64,000 nt of DNA. Source: Sisyra terminalis (lineage: Eukaryota; Arthropoda; Insecta; Neuroptera; Sisyridae). Of the stretch, positions 48,661-62,207 are shown piece by piece. The stretch covers positions 42,842,001 to 42,906,000 of the forward strand of contig OY292278.1 in the NCBI GenBank assembly GCA_958496175.1, written 5' to 3'. A program made the translations under genes and the position numbers. Under the pieces are notes generated by a model. The model saw only the letters and a list, made by a program, of their open reading frames with translations, made no database searches and was not told the DNA's origin. Positions within the stretch are counted from its first letter, which is position 1. Each line of letters begins with the position of its first letter.

Positions 48661-48960
48661 AGACAATAATTAGTCGTTCAAGTCCGCCAGAGCTCGTCAT
48701 TCCCACTTTCACTTTAAACCTCGCGCCTCAGCAGCCTCATTTGTTTCTTTGTTGATTTCAGCAGAAGTAACAACCGCGATTGCGTTCAAACAAGTGAGCA
48801 TCAAACAAAAGAGTAAACAATCAATTGTTGTGTGCAACGGTAACGATAATCCACCGAGTTATGTGAATCACAAAAAAAGAGTTGATACCTGCATAAAACA
48901 ATTTTTTTCATTTTATGTCATTTTTTTTCTGGTAAGTCCATTTCTTTTTTACATAATTAT
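48661..48960 (+). promoter_or_regulatory. Possible promoter and 5' exon of the shootin-like gene
   Basis: The stretch GTCCGCCAGAGCTCGTCATT ... CCTCGCGCCTCAGCAGCC is the only GC-richer patch within several kb upstream of the coding exons. It is followed by CAGCAGAAGTAACAACCGCG and a good donor-like GGTAAGTCCA near 48931. The coding exon at 53495 is preceded by an acceptor (TTTTTTCAG at 53467), so a remote 5' exon is required. Linking the two is inference. Confidence 0.35.
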
Positions 48961-50354
48961 TATAAACGGAAATAGAAAATAGCTTTATCTGTTTACATTC
49001 TATAAAATGTCAATATACTCCCCATGTTTCCCCATGTGTGGGTGTTTATTTTTAGATTGGATTTTTTTTTGAATTCTGAGAATAGTGGAGGAGGTCATTG
49101 CACACTTAAAACCTGCATTATCGGATTGAGAACCGGCGAAAATTTATACTCAAATCGGAACACATTTGTATCCTATGTGCACCAATGCCAAATCGGCCGA
49201 AACTCTCATTTCCATTTATGGAATACAAATTGATCTTTCGATATCTCAATTTTGGCTTTCTCTTGATCCCAAAAAAAAAAAAAATCATACCTTTTATGGA
49301 AATATAAAATTTATTTTATCAAGATTCAAAAAAGAAGTTGTTAAAAGTTGGAATTATCCTCAAGTTCTTGAGAGGAATTTGTTTATATGGTATGTCTGGA
49401 ATTTAAAGTTGGTAAATTACAATTAATTAATTCGCAACAATTCGCGTTTTGCTAATTAATCTATTACCAGAAAATAAATATTACTTAAGTAATGATTTTT
49501 ATTACACCCATTGTCTGTTTCACTTTTTTACGAAGCAAAAATATTTTTTCTTTTGGTTTCCTTGTCTTACATATGTTTACAATAATACACATGCTATTTA
49601 TTTTTTTCAGAGTAGACAAAAGTCCTATGGATCTATAGACACGATTGACACATAAAAGACAAAGAAGCCAAAAAAAAAATGACTATTTTTTTTTTTGGTG
49701 AAAAAAGGAAGAAAAAAAAACGACTATCCGCTTTAAAGTGCCATATTTTTTACAATTTAACTAATAAATTAACGCCCAGGCTGTCACAAAAGTGGTCTAA
49801 AAAACCCACACAATTACCAACGTCTGAATTCCTTCAGATAATTTATACCTTTTAAAACTCAACAATGAACTTACAGCATAAATTACCGAAATTCTTAGCT
49901 CATTTACATATTTGCTTTTGATACTTTTACGTCATAAACTAATATTTATTTTCTTAAACGAGTAAATATCACGGATGATTGTAAAAGTGTTGGAAGAAGA
50001 TTAAAGGGAATGCTCTATCGTGATCATTAGGTAATAGATGTGTGATAAAACCAGTTCTTAGTTGCAAGTGCAATTGATTTAAATGGAGTTGTTGCATATG
50101 TAATTAATTGCATTTAAAGAAAAAAAATAATTCTATATACGTACTTCCTTGGATTTGATAGAGTACAACAAAGGCAATTTAATCAAAACAAAAGAAACAT
50201 GTTTTTCATTAACCGCGAAAATATGAAAAAAATTATCGTAATTAAAGAGAATAATGAATCATTTGATAACAACATCGTATTGATGTAATGTCTTACTCAT
50301 ACCCAAAGTAAAGTTTTAAAACTATTGTAAAGAATTCCAAAATTTTATTATATA
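48961..50354. other. Spacer, possible intron of the shootin-like gene
   Basis: Only short frames without domains (49024-49233, 49166-49426, 49449-49655) and A/T runs. Confidence 0.4.
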
Positions 50355-52093
50355 TAGGCCAGTTCAAAAATAAATAAAATGGTTGCTCGACCATTTTAAA
50401 AAAAAAAAAATGTGTCCTATCACCCCAACATGTTGGTAGTTCAAATTCATTATTATTTTAATTTTATTGTTTTTAGTTTTCCAGTGGTGGCTATATTAGT
50501 TTTACTAGGCGCAGACATTTTCGCACTTGTAAGGGTTTGCGGAAACTTGATTATCTCAGGCCCTATTTGTCCTATCAAAATGAAACTAAAAGCAGTCTGT
50601 TCATGAAAATATAGGCTATAAGGTTGTAATATGACGTTTTCACCTAAATGTAATTCTAAGGGGTGAAATTTCAGCCTAAAGTTTTAGCTCTCATTTGTAA
50701 AAACTCCAATTTTCACGGAAAGATTGTGAAGGAAAGGAAAGAGTCTACACGTTAAAACTTTTTTTACAAACAAATAGTTACTAGTTGTATTCAAAAACAA
50801 AATTTGAAGGCTGAGATTTTAAGTCTTTTTAAAATAAAAAATAACGAAATTTTAAAATTTTCAAAATTTGCAATTTTCTGAGCTCAATATCTCTGGTGGG
50901 GGACCAGATAAAAATCTGAAATATCACCCCATTATAGTGCTGTATAATAGTAGTATGCACCTAAAATTTGGAGTTTGAGATTTGACTAGGAGCAGAGGTG
51001 TTGCAAGCACAAAATGTCAAAATAATGCATACTTCAGTAGGATGACTATAATGTATTTAACCATTTAATATGTGACATATACTTGGCAAAAAGGGCATTT
51101 TACACAAAACAACATATACTCTAGGGTAACTGTTATTTATATCTTAAATTTAAAATATATACTTCTTTCTGAAAGCTAATAGTAGTGTGATGAGATCTCT
51201 CAGCTTTTTGTCGAACACCAAGATTAATTGATTACTATGGGTACGTACATATATTATTAGCTTTCAGAAAGAAGTATATTTTAAATTTAAGATATAAATA
51301 ATAGTTAGTCCAGAGTATATGTTGTTTTGTGTAAAATGCCCTTTTTGCCAAGTATATGTCACATATTAAAAGGTTAAATACATTATCGTCACCTACTGAA
51401 GTATGCATTATTTTGACATTTTCTGCGTGCAATACCTCTGCTCCTAGTCAAATCTCAAACTCCAAATTTTAGGTGCATACTACTATCATACAGTACTATA
51501 ATGGGATGATATTTCAGATTTTTATCTGGTCCCCCACCAGAGATATTGAGCTCAGAAAATTGCAAATTTTGAAAATTTTCAAATTTCGTTATTTTTTATT
51601 TTAAAAAGACTTAAAGTCTCAGACTTCAAATTTTGTTTTTGAATACAACTAGTACCTAATTGTTTGTAAAAAAAGTTTTAACGTGTAGACTCTTTCCCTT
51701 CCCCCACAATCTTTCCTTGAAAATGGGAGTTTTTACAAATGAGAGCTAAAACTTTAGGCTGAAATTTCACCCCTTATAATTAAATTTAGGTGAAAATATC
51801 TTATTACAACCTTATAGCTTATATTTTCATAAACACACTGCTTTTAATTTCATTTCGATAGGACAAATAGGGCCTGAGATAATCAAGTTTCCGCAAACCC
51901 TTAAAAGTGCGAAAATGTCTGCGCCTAGCAAAACTAATATGGCCACCACTGGAAAACTAAAAACAATAAAATTAAAATAATGATGAATTTGAACTACCAA
52001 CATGTTGGGGTGACAGCAAAAAAAAAATATCAAAATTAAAAAAAAAAAATAGTCAAGCGACCAGTGCTGGTCCGACTGAATTGGACTGACCCA
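50355..52093. mobile_element. 1.74-kb foldback transposon, long palindrome
   Basis: The outer ends read TAGGCCAGTTCAAAAATAAA and, in inverse, TGGGTCAGTCCAATTCAGTC. The arms then match closely for about 800 bases: CACCCCAACATGTTGG, CCAGTGGTGGCTATATTAGT, GCGCAGACATTTTCGCACTT on the left and their inverses on the right. The non-paired centre is short, about 51183-51256. The same 60-odd codon frame appears in each arm in opposite orientation (50412-50606 plus, 51827-52033 minus), which is a consequence of the palindrome and not two genes. A target duplication is not evident (ATTATATA versus TATTTATT). Confidence 0.9.
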
Positions 52094-53467
52094 TATTTAT
52101 TTAGCGCTTGGCAAATTTTAAGGCCAAATTTGACGACCTCTAAAGTTGATGAAATTTATGATATATATTTGATGAAACCTGAAAAATTATCATCTTTCAT
52201 CCATATGTTTATGTGATTAAAACGATTTCTGAAGAGAAATCGAATAGCAAATGTTTAGGTTAAAGAAAAACAGACTAATTTCCAATATTTTAACGAAATT
52301 AATTTATTAAATTTCATATAAATATGACCACTTAATTAGTAGCGTACCGTACGTTTTTGTCGCCCAGGGCCAATTAAAAATTTGCCGCCCTCTATTCCCA
52401 TTATTAAACAAGAAAATTGGTAAAAAGTTAATTATTTATAAATATACTCTTCGTCTTTTTCTCAAAGTAAAATCTTTTATGAATTATCAATGTTAATATT
52501 CCGCCCGGACCCCTCTTGTACCGTCAACAGTACAAGCTACTAGTTAAAATGAGCGTATAATATAAAGCTAATTATAATTTGCATAAATTGTACATAAATT
52601 AAATAGGCAATAGAAGTGTAGATCTATGATCTACCATTCTCCATACTATTTAAACAATAAACTGTGAACTTTAAATGGATCGAAACAATAATTAGTTTAA
52701 TTAAATAATTAAATTACCTCTTCAAATAGTAACGCTAAAATAAAGTCACTAATTTCTCACTTATTGTCTATTAATAGTAATCTTCGGGAATCAAAAATAT
52801 TTTCAATATTTCACCCAAGTCTTCGGTCTTTATTTGCTATTTGCTATTTGTAATTCATTTTTGATTCGATACCGGAAATTTAACAGCTGCAAAATAGGTA
52901 TTAATTTTTTTCATGATTTCCAAGAGGGGGGCAGGATATGGCATGGTTTGGCACGCAAGAAGCGCAACGGGGTCAAGCCGGGTAAAATATTAAAAGTAAT
53001 AAATACTTATTGGCCTCGCAGTTGTGATAGTGTGTTTCTGTTTAAATTTTGCATTAGAAAATCAAGAATTTTTTTATCGTCAATGGTTTTATCAGAATTT
53101 CATACGACTTACCTTATCTCAATTTTAAATTTATCGTTTTACGTAATTTATATAACTGTTGTAGACTGCTTTTTCTTGGAATATATCATTTGAGAACCAT
53201 GGAATTTCGTGAGTTTTATTTTATTTTTAAACTTAGCACTTATAATTTATTTTCATTTTCCATAAGTGCATCAGAACTCGGAAGGAATGTTTGGCGATAA
53301 TTGTTTCAAAAATCGATGCTTGAAGTTTAAATTGAGCGTTACACCCTTAAGTCGATGTTTGAAATTCTCAATTATGATTTAAAAATAGAAAAATATCTTT
53401 CCTTTTTTTCTTTTAAGTTTTATTTCTTTGAATAGTTCTCTAACGATTTTATCTTATCTTTTTTCAG
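52094..53467. other. Spacer or 5' intron of the shootin-like gene
   Basis: It ends in the acceptor TTTTTTCAG at 53467. The 119-codon frame at 52834-53193 has no recognisable domain and no splice support. I leave it uncalled. Confidence 0.4.
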
Positions 53468-53494
53468 AAAAAGTCACTCGTATTTCCCAGCGCA

Positions 53495-56400
53495 ATGAAT
53501 CAAAATATCAACAATATTAATAATAATAGTTCAGAACGGACAATCACATCGTGCTACATTCCGGGCCGAACCCAAATCCCTGTTTCCAAATCCTATATCA
53601 GTACCCAAACCAAAATGCAGAACTGCACAAATTCACCAACGAATGGACTGAATAGTTCGGATCGGTGGAAAGTCAAGTATGAAGAAACGGAAAAGAAACG
53701 AAAATCCCTTCTGGCGTTGAATGAAAAACGTAAGTAATCAAAAGTTTTACGAATACTTTGGAAGTTAATTTGGCTGTTTTCTTTTAGAAAATCGAGAGAT
53801 TAGTGAAATGAATAAGAAGTTTGAGCGATTATTCGATCAAAATCGGAATATTGTGCAACAATTAACCGAAAAGCACGACCAGTTGGAGAAGTTGAAGGTG
53901 GCTTCGAAAGATTTCTACCTCGAATATGATACCTTAAAAAATAAATATGATGTGGAAACGGACGCTTATCGCAAGTAAGTTTGACCCAAATTGTGGTTAA
54001 ATATAATCTATACTTATGGTATATGAAATTTAAATCTATTCTGGTGAGATATGTTTATTTTATACAACGCTAAGTGTTTTATTTACCTATGAACCGCTTA
54101 GGCAATTCGATTGATCATTTTAGGACTTACTCATATTGCTAAAGTTTATAAAGTTATTAGGACTTGGTTCAATTTAAAAGATACATTTTTAGATAGTCTT
54201 AAACTTTATTTATCGAAAAATAAGTATTCGACACGTAAAAGACGTCCAATTTTGATTATTTTTTATTGAAATAGGTATACTTCGAAGTTGGTCCCAATTA
54301 AATTTGAAAATTCAACTCAATAGTGATTGCTTTTACATTAAAGGGTATAGCCGGATTTGTATGGGAAAACTTCCCTCGCGGCTTTTTCGAATCAAACTCC
54401 GGGGATTTCGTTTTGATACTGATGAATTTTTGTATACAAAAGTAATTTTTAAAGATAATTTTCTAAATATTTTGATGAGTTGCATATATATGCAACTTTT
54501 GAGTTGAAAAATAAATATTTTTACATTTCTTTACTGCAAAAAACCCATGTGTGCAGTTCACACGCGGTAGAAGTGAAACCTTCAAAAAAGATGAACTTCA
54601 AGATATTGAGAAGAATGTAAGATTTTATGAGTAGGATAATTGTAGGGTTAAATTTACGATTCATAACATATATATTACATAAATTTATCCTGAATCCAAA
54701 TTTGCATTTTTGATAAATGATATGAGAGCTGAGGATAATTTAAGTATGAAATAAATTCAGTGGTGGTAAAGATGCAGGTATCGTTTCATATTTGAAACTA
54801 TTGCATTTGGACATCGTCGGATTTACATTTTTTTTCGATTGGTTGAAAATACGTCTAGCACAGTAAAATATTATCATTTGCATTAGAATTTTTAATTATT
54901 ATCCATAAAAGATCTTCATGTCCTGGGGGTTGTGGTTTTAAATTTCGTTTGAATCACAATCGTTCACAAAGGGAACACATATTATTCACAAAATTGTGAG
55001 TACCTAAAAATCGGATGTACATTCATTTGAGTAGCACCTGAAAAACAGTTCGTAATATTATGTGATATCAGAATTAATTTTAAATTAGCTTTTATTTTAT
55101 TGAAATTTCGTGATTAAGGACTAAATATGTGATTAGAAAATATTTAAGTACTTACTAGCATCATTTTCACTATTTTGCATAGTCGAATCATTATTAAACG
55201 TATAAGTACTATTATTTTTCTTATTTCAAAATGCTTTTCGGCGTGCCCGAAATTCACGAACACGTTCTGTTGAACTGTTGACGTCTTTATAACCTTGTTT
55301 TCTTTACTTTTTTTTGATAATCATGACAATATTCCGTATTTATGGCAAACTTGAAAATTTTATTAAAATAATGAAATGTTTATGCTCACAATTATACTAA
55401 GCAATTCAACACGGTTGTTATTGGTCGGTATGAAAACCATTCTCAAGTAGCGTAATACGCAGGCGTGCACAACCATAAGAAATACTAATGTTTCCTGCCT
55501 CATTCTCTCTCATTTTAAATCTTATAGATTTATGTATATATTTCTCTTTTTCCTGCCGCTTTCCGTTTCCGTTTCATAAAATTTCAAGTTACAACAATGC
55601 TAAAGAAGTTTTCACTTCAAAAATAGTTTAAATGTGCTTAAACATGAGATTTAGGAAAAAAAAAGTGTTATTTCTTTTCGTAATGTTCCACCACATTAAA
55701 AAATTTGAAAAAATTCCTGAGTATAAAGCTGCGGGGGAAGTTTTTCCTTGCTTTTGGAAGCATTGTAATTAAATCCATTGTCTAAGAAGTTAAAATACAC
55801 TGATTCAAAAACTTTTGTTCAAATTTTTAAGGCCATTTAGAGCTTTCAAACAGTAATTTCAAACTATCTTGAATATTTTCCCGCTTCTGGAAAATAGATA
55901 TTTTAGTTTTACTTTCAAATTCCATATTTATAATGCCTTCAAAACGTTACAGTAATCAATTCATTACTATGGAAAATTCATTTATGCCAACAATGAGAAT
56001 CATTTTCAGAGTTTGACTACATAAAACTATTGCTTTTGCATATAAACAATAGAATTTTTGACATTAAAACTATATATATACCACACTTTTACACCTGTAC
56101 ACTTTGCAACAAATCTACTGTATCAAATACAATTTTCACAAAAACAGACTGAAACGATGGAATGATATGTTGAAATATTTTCGTAAAAAATTAACTAAAC
56201 TAAACTTTATTCCCAGAGCAATCGCTCAATCTACCAAATGGTATCGTGAGAACAACAAACTCAAGCGAAAAAGTGCTGTTCTTGTACAACGAATGATGCA
56301 ATTGAAACCCGATGGCCAATTTGACGACTTCAACGATGTGGTGGATAGTATCAATGAGGAAGCACAAGTGGATTCGGAAATTGAGGAAATGCGAAAACAA

Positions 56401-57857
56401 GTTCAAGAGTTGAGTGATACAGTTGCACGACTTCAGGCTGAATTGAATTCTGCTAAACTTATGGAATTCGAGGCTACAGAACAAAACATCAATTTAACTC
56501 AAGTAAATGTCGATATTTTCAATCTTCCTCCTTACTAATACAAAATCCTTTGAAATGACTTCTAATTCATAAGAAAACTGACCTAAAGATTAAATGATTT
56601 TATTTTAGGAATTAGAAACAGAAAGACAAAAACGAGAAGAATTACAAAAGGAAATTGATAAATTGAAAGAAACTAACGAACATATTAATCGAGTCTCTAA
56701 ATTAGTGGCTTTGGAAGTTGCTAGTATGCGAGATGCAGCTGAAAAAGACCGAGAAAATGTTATATTGTTAAGGTAAGTTTCTAAAAAAAAACATTAAATT
56801 ATAAGATTATAAGATATATGTTATTTTAGAAACGAAGCTGATACGGCTCGCAAGGAGAGAAACGTTTTAGCTCATCAAAGCACATTGTTGATAGGAGAAA
56901 TAATTCCGGCCGATGGCGACGATAAAATTCTTCGTCTCGTTCAAGAAATCGAAAATCTTAAATCCGCACTGGAAGATGAAAAAAACAAGCGTTTACAAGA
57001 AGTCCTTGAATTACAAGTAAATTGAAAAACTAAAAAAAAATCCCCGACTTCTAGTTTCCCGTTATATTTCAGGATAAATTTGACGATCGTGAAGCGATGG
57101 CCCAGTTGGAGATCATGGAGGAAAAACTGAAATTGGTTGAGACCGAATTGGAAGCAGCTACCGAACGTGCGATAAAGGCTGAAAAAGAAGTGGAACTTTT
57201 GAAAGCTCCAGTGATTCCACCACCACCACCTCCTCCACCCCCATTTATGATTGCACCAACTTCAGCGACATCAATTAAACTGAAAACAGCACATACTTTA
57301 GGCATCAGTGAACGAAATGGATCTGCTGTTCATGATATGGAAAAACTATTAGGCATTGAACAAAATTTAACGAAAAAAGCAGTAGCACACCCTGGTATGT
57401 TCCTGAAACATTTGGGAAGATAATTCGCAGGAAAATGAACTTTTGAAAAATTGATCACTTCCCTTTGAATTACATTAAATTGAAGGATTTCATTAAATAT
57501 GCTTCTGAAGATTTTGGATTTTTCAATGAAAAACACAAACTAGTAATCAATTTTTCATAATTCCACTTTCTTATATGTTTCTTCACAAATTTTTCCACGT
57601 GTTTGTTATGAATTTTCCTTTTAATTTAAAACTAAAATATTAATGAATTTACATACTTAGGTGCTATCGATGATGTGATAAACCAAATAAAAGGCGGCCG
57701 ATTTACGCTGAAAGCCACCGATAAAATTGAATCGAAAAAGCCAAAAGAGGAACCAGCGGCTGTTAAGGAAATGCTAAACGTTTTAGGCACATTACGGCGA
57801 CGACAGAAACCGATTAGGAAATTGGCAGAAAGTGCATTTGGGGATGTTCAGTTATGA
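53495..57857 (+). CDS. Shootin-1-like coiled-coil protein
   Basis: Seven coding exons: 53495-53729, 53788-53974, 56217-56502, 56609-56772, 56830-57016, 57073-57394 and 57661-57857. All have GT-AG junctions and matching phases, and the product is 525 residues. A Ser/Asn-rich head is followed by a long heptad-rich coiled coil (about 60-395), nine consecutive prolines (about 402-410), and a C-terminal region with GAIDDVINQIKGGRFTLK (about 461-478). That last segment resembles the short 'DDxxxxIKxGxxL' motifs seen in shootin-1 and in WH2-like actin-binding tails. Shootin-1 links actin flow to adhesion in growing axons. The coiled coil, poly-Pro and tail arrangement supports the call, but coiled coils are easy to confuse, so the name is tentative while the gene itself is firm. 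Confidence 0.75.
53975..56216 (+). other. 2.2-kb intron of the shootin-like gene
   Basis: Donor CAA|GTAAGT at 53975 and acceptor TTCCCAG at 56216. AT-rich. No nested gene or clear repeat. Frames at 54304-54507 and the 5' part of 56104-56538 are not coding. Confidence 0.7.
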
Positions 57858-58805
57858 TACCTTTTTTTTTTGACTTGATTTCCTCAAATATAGGATTCTC
57901 GTTTATGTGATTGTTGAACTGATTAAAAATTTTAATCTTCTAGTTTTAATTATATTGATAACATATAAGTTAGCATTTATTAATTTTATTTTATATATTC
58001 CGACGTATTTGATTTTTTAAATATTTTTTTTATTTGAATAAGTTTTATTTTTTGTTTTTACCTCCTTGTTGGTAAAAAACTTATATAAATGAATCCTATG
58101 TTACATCGGCTATAAGGCAAAACAGAACACGTCATAGTATGATAGTTTTAGTTGAATTTTAATTTAAACATGTAAAAGTTTTTTTTTTTAAATTAACTGA
58201 ATTTTGAATTATATGAGAACAACTCACGTACTTTGATTTCTAAAAAGTGGTGTTCTGTTTTGTCAGGTCATGCTTAAATTTCATTTTGTATGAATGAAAG
58301 AAAAAACTTTCACTCTTATAGCCAAAGCTGAGGAGCCGGAATTATCAAAATTTATATTAGCTACTGACTTAACGGCGGTCTAATGTTGAGTTTAGTACAA
58401 TTAATATTCTATTTATTTTTAAACTTTAGACATTTGGTTAAGCCTTAATTCCATATATATAATTTAGTTTAGCCCAGTTCCCTAATCCTGCCTATAATCA
58501 TGGAAAAAACGATTAACAATACCAATACTCATAATACCATACATTAGTCCTCAAAACTATTTTTTTAATAAGAAAAGAACCATATCTGAAAGGCTGACAC
58601 TCCTATAGCTATATTTCAAGTCTTATATAAACTACTACCAATTATCATAACTTTTCATAAACTAATTAAATACACATCAGGGTAACTAACAAAAAAAAAA
58701 ATCCGGATTTTTACTTGTTAAAAATTCTTATTTACTCTAAATAGACGTACAAAGGAATTTAAGAAATCTTAAAAATAATTTATTCAAAATGTCAGTTTCA
58801 AAACT
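57858..58805. other. Convergent 3' region between the shootin-like gene and Bap55
   Basis: AT-rich, no gene. On the minus strand an AATAAA (plus TTTATT, 58779-58784) lies 22 bases past the Bap55 stop and is its likely poly(A) signal. Confidence 0.5.
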
Positions 58806-60579
58806 TTACGGGCATTTTCGATCAATTTGTCCTTTCCCAGATTCACTGTATTCCTGGCTGGAAAACCACATTTGCTGAAATGTTCCAATCGAGGCAAGTA
58901 TTGAGCCTCCGACCCAAGCTCCAAATCGACGCTCTGCAGTTCCATTAGCCGATATGAGCTTTAAACGCATTGACCCAGGTGTTCGTAATGACAAATCACG
59001 ATTTAAACGCTCAGTAAAACCCTGTTACAACAAAAATATGTACAGAAAACAAAAATATTAATGCAAATTTATGATTACTTGTAAGAGAGAATTTCCTCCT
59101 GTTAAGACAACACTGCTGTATAAAGCTGGCCGTACATCCACATCACACATCCCTGCACTGGTGGCAGCTGATTTCAATACAAAAAAAAAACATTATTAAA
59201 CGTTAAATACTAAAGATAGAAAAAGTTACCTAGGTGTCCCGCTCCAAGCATTGTATGGTCAAATAAACATTCGGCTACTTTGAATCGTTCACTTCCGAAA
59301 TCTTGATGGTATCCTGTAGGAAATTCATAATGAACTGAGGGAACTGATGCTGCTACTCGTTCGTCATAAGGAGACTCAGAAACCTTCAATTAATTTAAAT
59401 TAATCAAACAAAAAAAAATTATTCTTCTATTCAATACCTGTAAAATAGTTTGTTGGAAATCCAAGACTGTTTTTTTGTTCATGTAAGCAAGCCAAGAAGA
59501 CGTTGGAGTAAAAGACAATGGTTTTTTAATATATTTTGCAGTTTCTCGTTCCCGAACAATTTCCTTGTTGGTAATCAATGATGCTGGAGTTAAATCTACA
59601 TTGTATGTCTCTAACAATTGGCGACATTGTAGGGCGATGTAGTCACCACCAAGAGGTGCTTTAACCACTGCTTGTCCCAAAACATATCCATCCTAAATAA
59701 AATTTATATTTTTTTAGATTAACAACAATTAACGTATGTAAGATTAAGGAAGCTACATAAAGTATCTATGCCATATACTCTTTGGAAGCATTTGGGATAA
59801 AAATACATGAAATATGTTTATGGCCTTTTTAATAAAACTAATAAGTGAAGAGAACCTTTTTTTGCTTCGATAAATACAAAATTACGTTTTATAATGATTG
59901 TAAGTAAACTAAATTCCGTCAAATCCAAAATATCATGTGGCACTCTTATGGTATAAGCCATTGTTATATACCTGAACAGGTACAGCAGATGTATGTGTAG
60001 CTCCACTATCGACAATCAAAGCTGTTGATCTTCCATTGGCGAAAGCAGCTAACACAGCATTTTTCACGAGAAAAAACGCGGGAACCTTATATTTTTCAAA
60101 AAGAATTTCCGTAAGAGTTTCACGTTTGGCTCGAACATTCCAGGGCGACTCGGAGAACAAAACTGGATGGAACTGGGACTCCGACTGAATAACTTTAGCA
60201 TATACATAGTCCAATACTTGTTCGAACAAATCCCAATTTTCAATCATTCCATCTTTCATATAGCTGAGCAAATCCATGTTTGGACGTGGGGTATGTATAT
60301 TTGTTGTATCCACCGAATATTTCCATCCTTAAATTATGTAAATTTAAATGAAAAATATCTGGGCGGTTTTTATTATTTACCTGTTTGTGTAATATTTGCA
60401 TCCGGCTTTTTATCCTCGGCGTCTGTTAGGTTAGGTGCGTCATTTGGAGCAACGCCGACTACGGCTGGTATTTCGGCTTTTGGGGTATCTTCTTGGGCAT
60501 AGCCAACTCGAAATGAATGGTGTCCCGGATCAAATACTAGCGCTCCGATTTCGTCACCCCCATATAGCATTCCTGACAT
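58806..60579 (-). CDS. Bap55: Actin-related protein BAP55 / ACTL6A (BAF53)
   Basis: Minus-strand exons are 60579-60381, 60327-59972, 59692-59438, 59383-59230, 59167-59079 and 59021-58806. Phases are consistent and the product is 422 residues (family about 425-430). It is a nuclear actin-like subunit shared by SWI/SNF (BAP/PBAP), INO80 and TIP60-type complexes. Family landmarks in order: [84 protein letters not shown], a [12 protein letters not shown] segment, [11 protein letters not shown], and a final [20 protein letters not shown] ... QIDRKCP. The N-terminal insert after VVGV, typical of this family, is present. The gene is tail-to-tail with the shootin-like gene. Confidence 0.96.
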
Positions 60580-61290
60580 TTTTTATGTTTAAATTAAAAG
60601 CATTAAAAGTATATTGACAAGTATTAAATTTGTTAAAACTTCTTTTACTGGTAAATAGCGCCACCAAACATAGGACGACAGTAAAAGAAACTACTATCAA
60701 TTTACTTTTGCACCAATTTTAAAAAATCTAATACTGGAGTTCTTCCGTAACAAATAACGTTTTTTCTATGGAAAAGCTTGAATTACCTCGATTTTTAAAT
60801 ATTTTATCCATTATTTTCACCATCGAAACTTAACGATCACAATTAATGCTCCTTTTGTAGGTCTTTACTACGAGAATGTGCTGAATCCAAATAGTACTTA
60901 CGCTAAACAAAATTAGTTACAAAAAGTAACAATTGTTCTTTTATTTGCTAGGGAAACCAATGCAATGTTTTAAAAAAAATAGTGACCTCTAAAATTTGAA
61001 TTTGTTATGTTAATTTTTTTGGGTTTTATCCCTGAGTAATGATATGGCCTAAAGTCGTTATATTTTTTTTATTTTACATCCAGTAGGCATTCTACAGAGA
61101 TGCAAAGCATCTGTATATAGAACTGGAATATTACAATTGTAATGTAATGCAATGTACAATTGCATATATTTAAATCAGTTTAACTAATTTGAAAGTAACA
61201 AAGATAAAAGTTACAATGTTAAAAGTTACAATGTTAAAAAATACAAAGTTAAAACAGAATTACCAATAGAATAAATAAATACAATTTTTG
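60580..61290. other. Upstream region of Bap55
   Basis: AT-rich, no gene on either strand. Short direct repeats of AAAGTTACAATGTTAAAA-type sequence occur at about 61195-61255. Confidence 0.4.
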
Positions 61291-61910
61291 GAAAAAAATA
61301 TTAACTTAAACCTGAAAAATCAACGATTTTACTTTTAAAAGAGTAGCTTTCGGGAAAATTGTTCCTGTTAGATATATCTAGGATACAGGCGCGGGTACAA
61401 GAAGCATAGGGAATGGATGCAATCAATGCAAATCCTTGTTAAAGAAAGGCATTTAGAGGCATTTCGAAATCAATACATTTAAAATTCTTTTAAACGACTT
61501 CTAATGGGTCTTTTGAACATTAAAAATGCCTTTTTTAACAGGATTGTCCTTTCCCCTTTTGTGTTAAGTTTATCCGAATTACTTTATTTCGATTATATAT
61601 TTCTAATCATAAACGTTTCCAATTATATATTTCTGTGTTTTACAAAGCTTTAAAACTTTAAATTTGCATCTTATTAATTTATTACTATCATTGCTATATA
61701 TTAAAAAAAAAAAAACATTAAAAAAACGCAACATTAAGAATAAAAGATTAATATATACGGTACTGTCTGAACTTTACTGCAATATTTTAATAATAACATT
61801 CCAATTTTGCTATAGAATGTAGGGAGGTGTAACTGCAGCAGGTGCAGCATAACGTTTTTATGAACTTTTAAGCACACGGGAAACTAAACTTCTTTATTTC
61901 AAATTTACCA
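61290..61910 (+). repeat. Duplicated block, copy A (without insertions)
   Basis: It shares with 62137-63400 the ordered landmarks ATTAACTTAAACCTGAAAAA, ATTGTTCCTGTTAGATATAT, CTTGTTAAAGAAAGG, TATCCGAATTACTTTGTTTC-like sequence, CATTCCAATTTTGCTATA and CGGGAAACTAAACTTCTTTA. This copy lacks the SINE and both MITEs found in copy B and so shows the empty sites. Confidence 0.85.
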
Positions 61911-62207
61911 ATACTGTGGCTTTTCCTGATTACCTCTTATATAAATTTTTAATAGTTGCACAAATGAAGTAGCTATTAATTTATGGGAAGATTGAACAAT
62001 TAAATCAAAAAAACTTCACTTTTTATCAACAATAATCGCTATAATACCTAAACAAACTATTGGTTTGAATTATATTTAAATGAACTGTTTATTAGTCTCA
62101 TCAATGAATAATAAATATGGTATTGCCAAAAGTAGGTTTATTTTGGAAAAATATATTAACTTAAACCTGAAAAATCTGCGATTTTACGTTTAAAAGAGTA
62201 GTTTTTG

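Noticed and set aside
48749..48982. 77-codon frame as a gene
   Set aside because: More likely part of a 5' untranslated exon with a donor inside it. The peptide has no family resemblance.
50412..50606. Small hydrophobic protein seen twice (50412-50606 plus and 51827-52033 minus)
   Set aside because: Its duplication is explained by the palindrome and there is no domain, promoter or splice support.
52834..53193. 119-codon frame before the shootin-like gene
   Set aside because: No recognisable domain and not in phase with the acceptor of the first coding exon.
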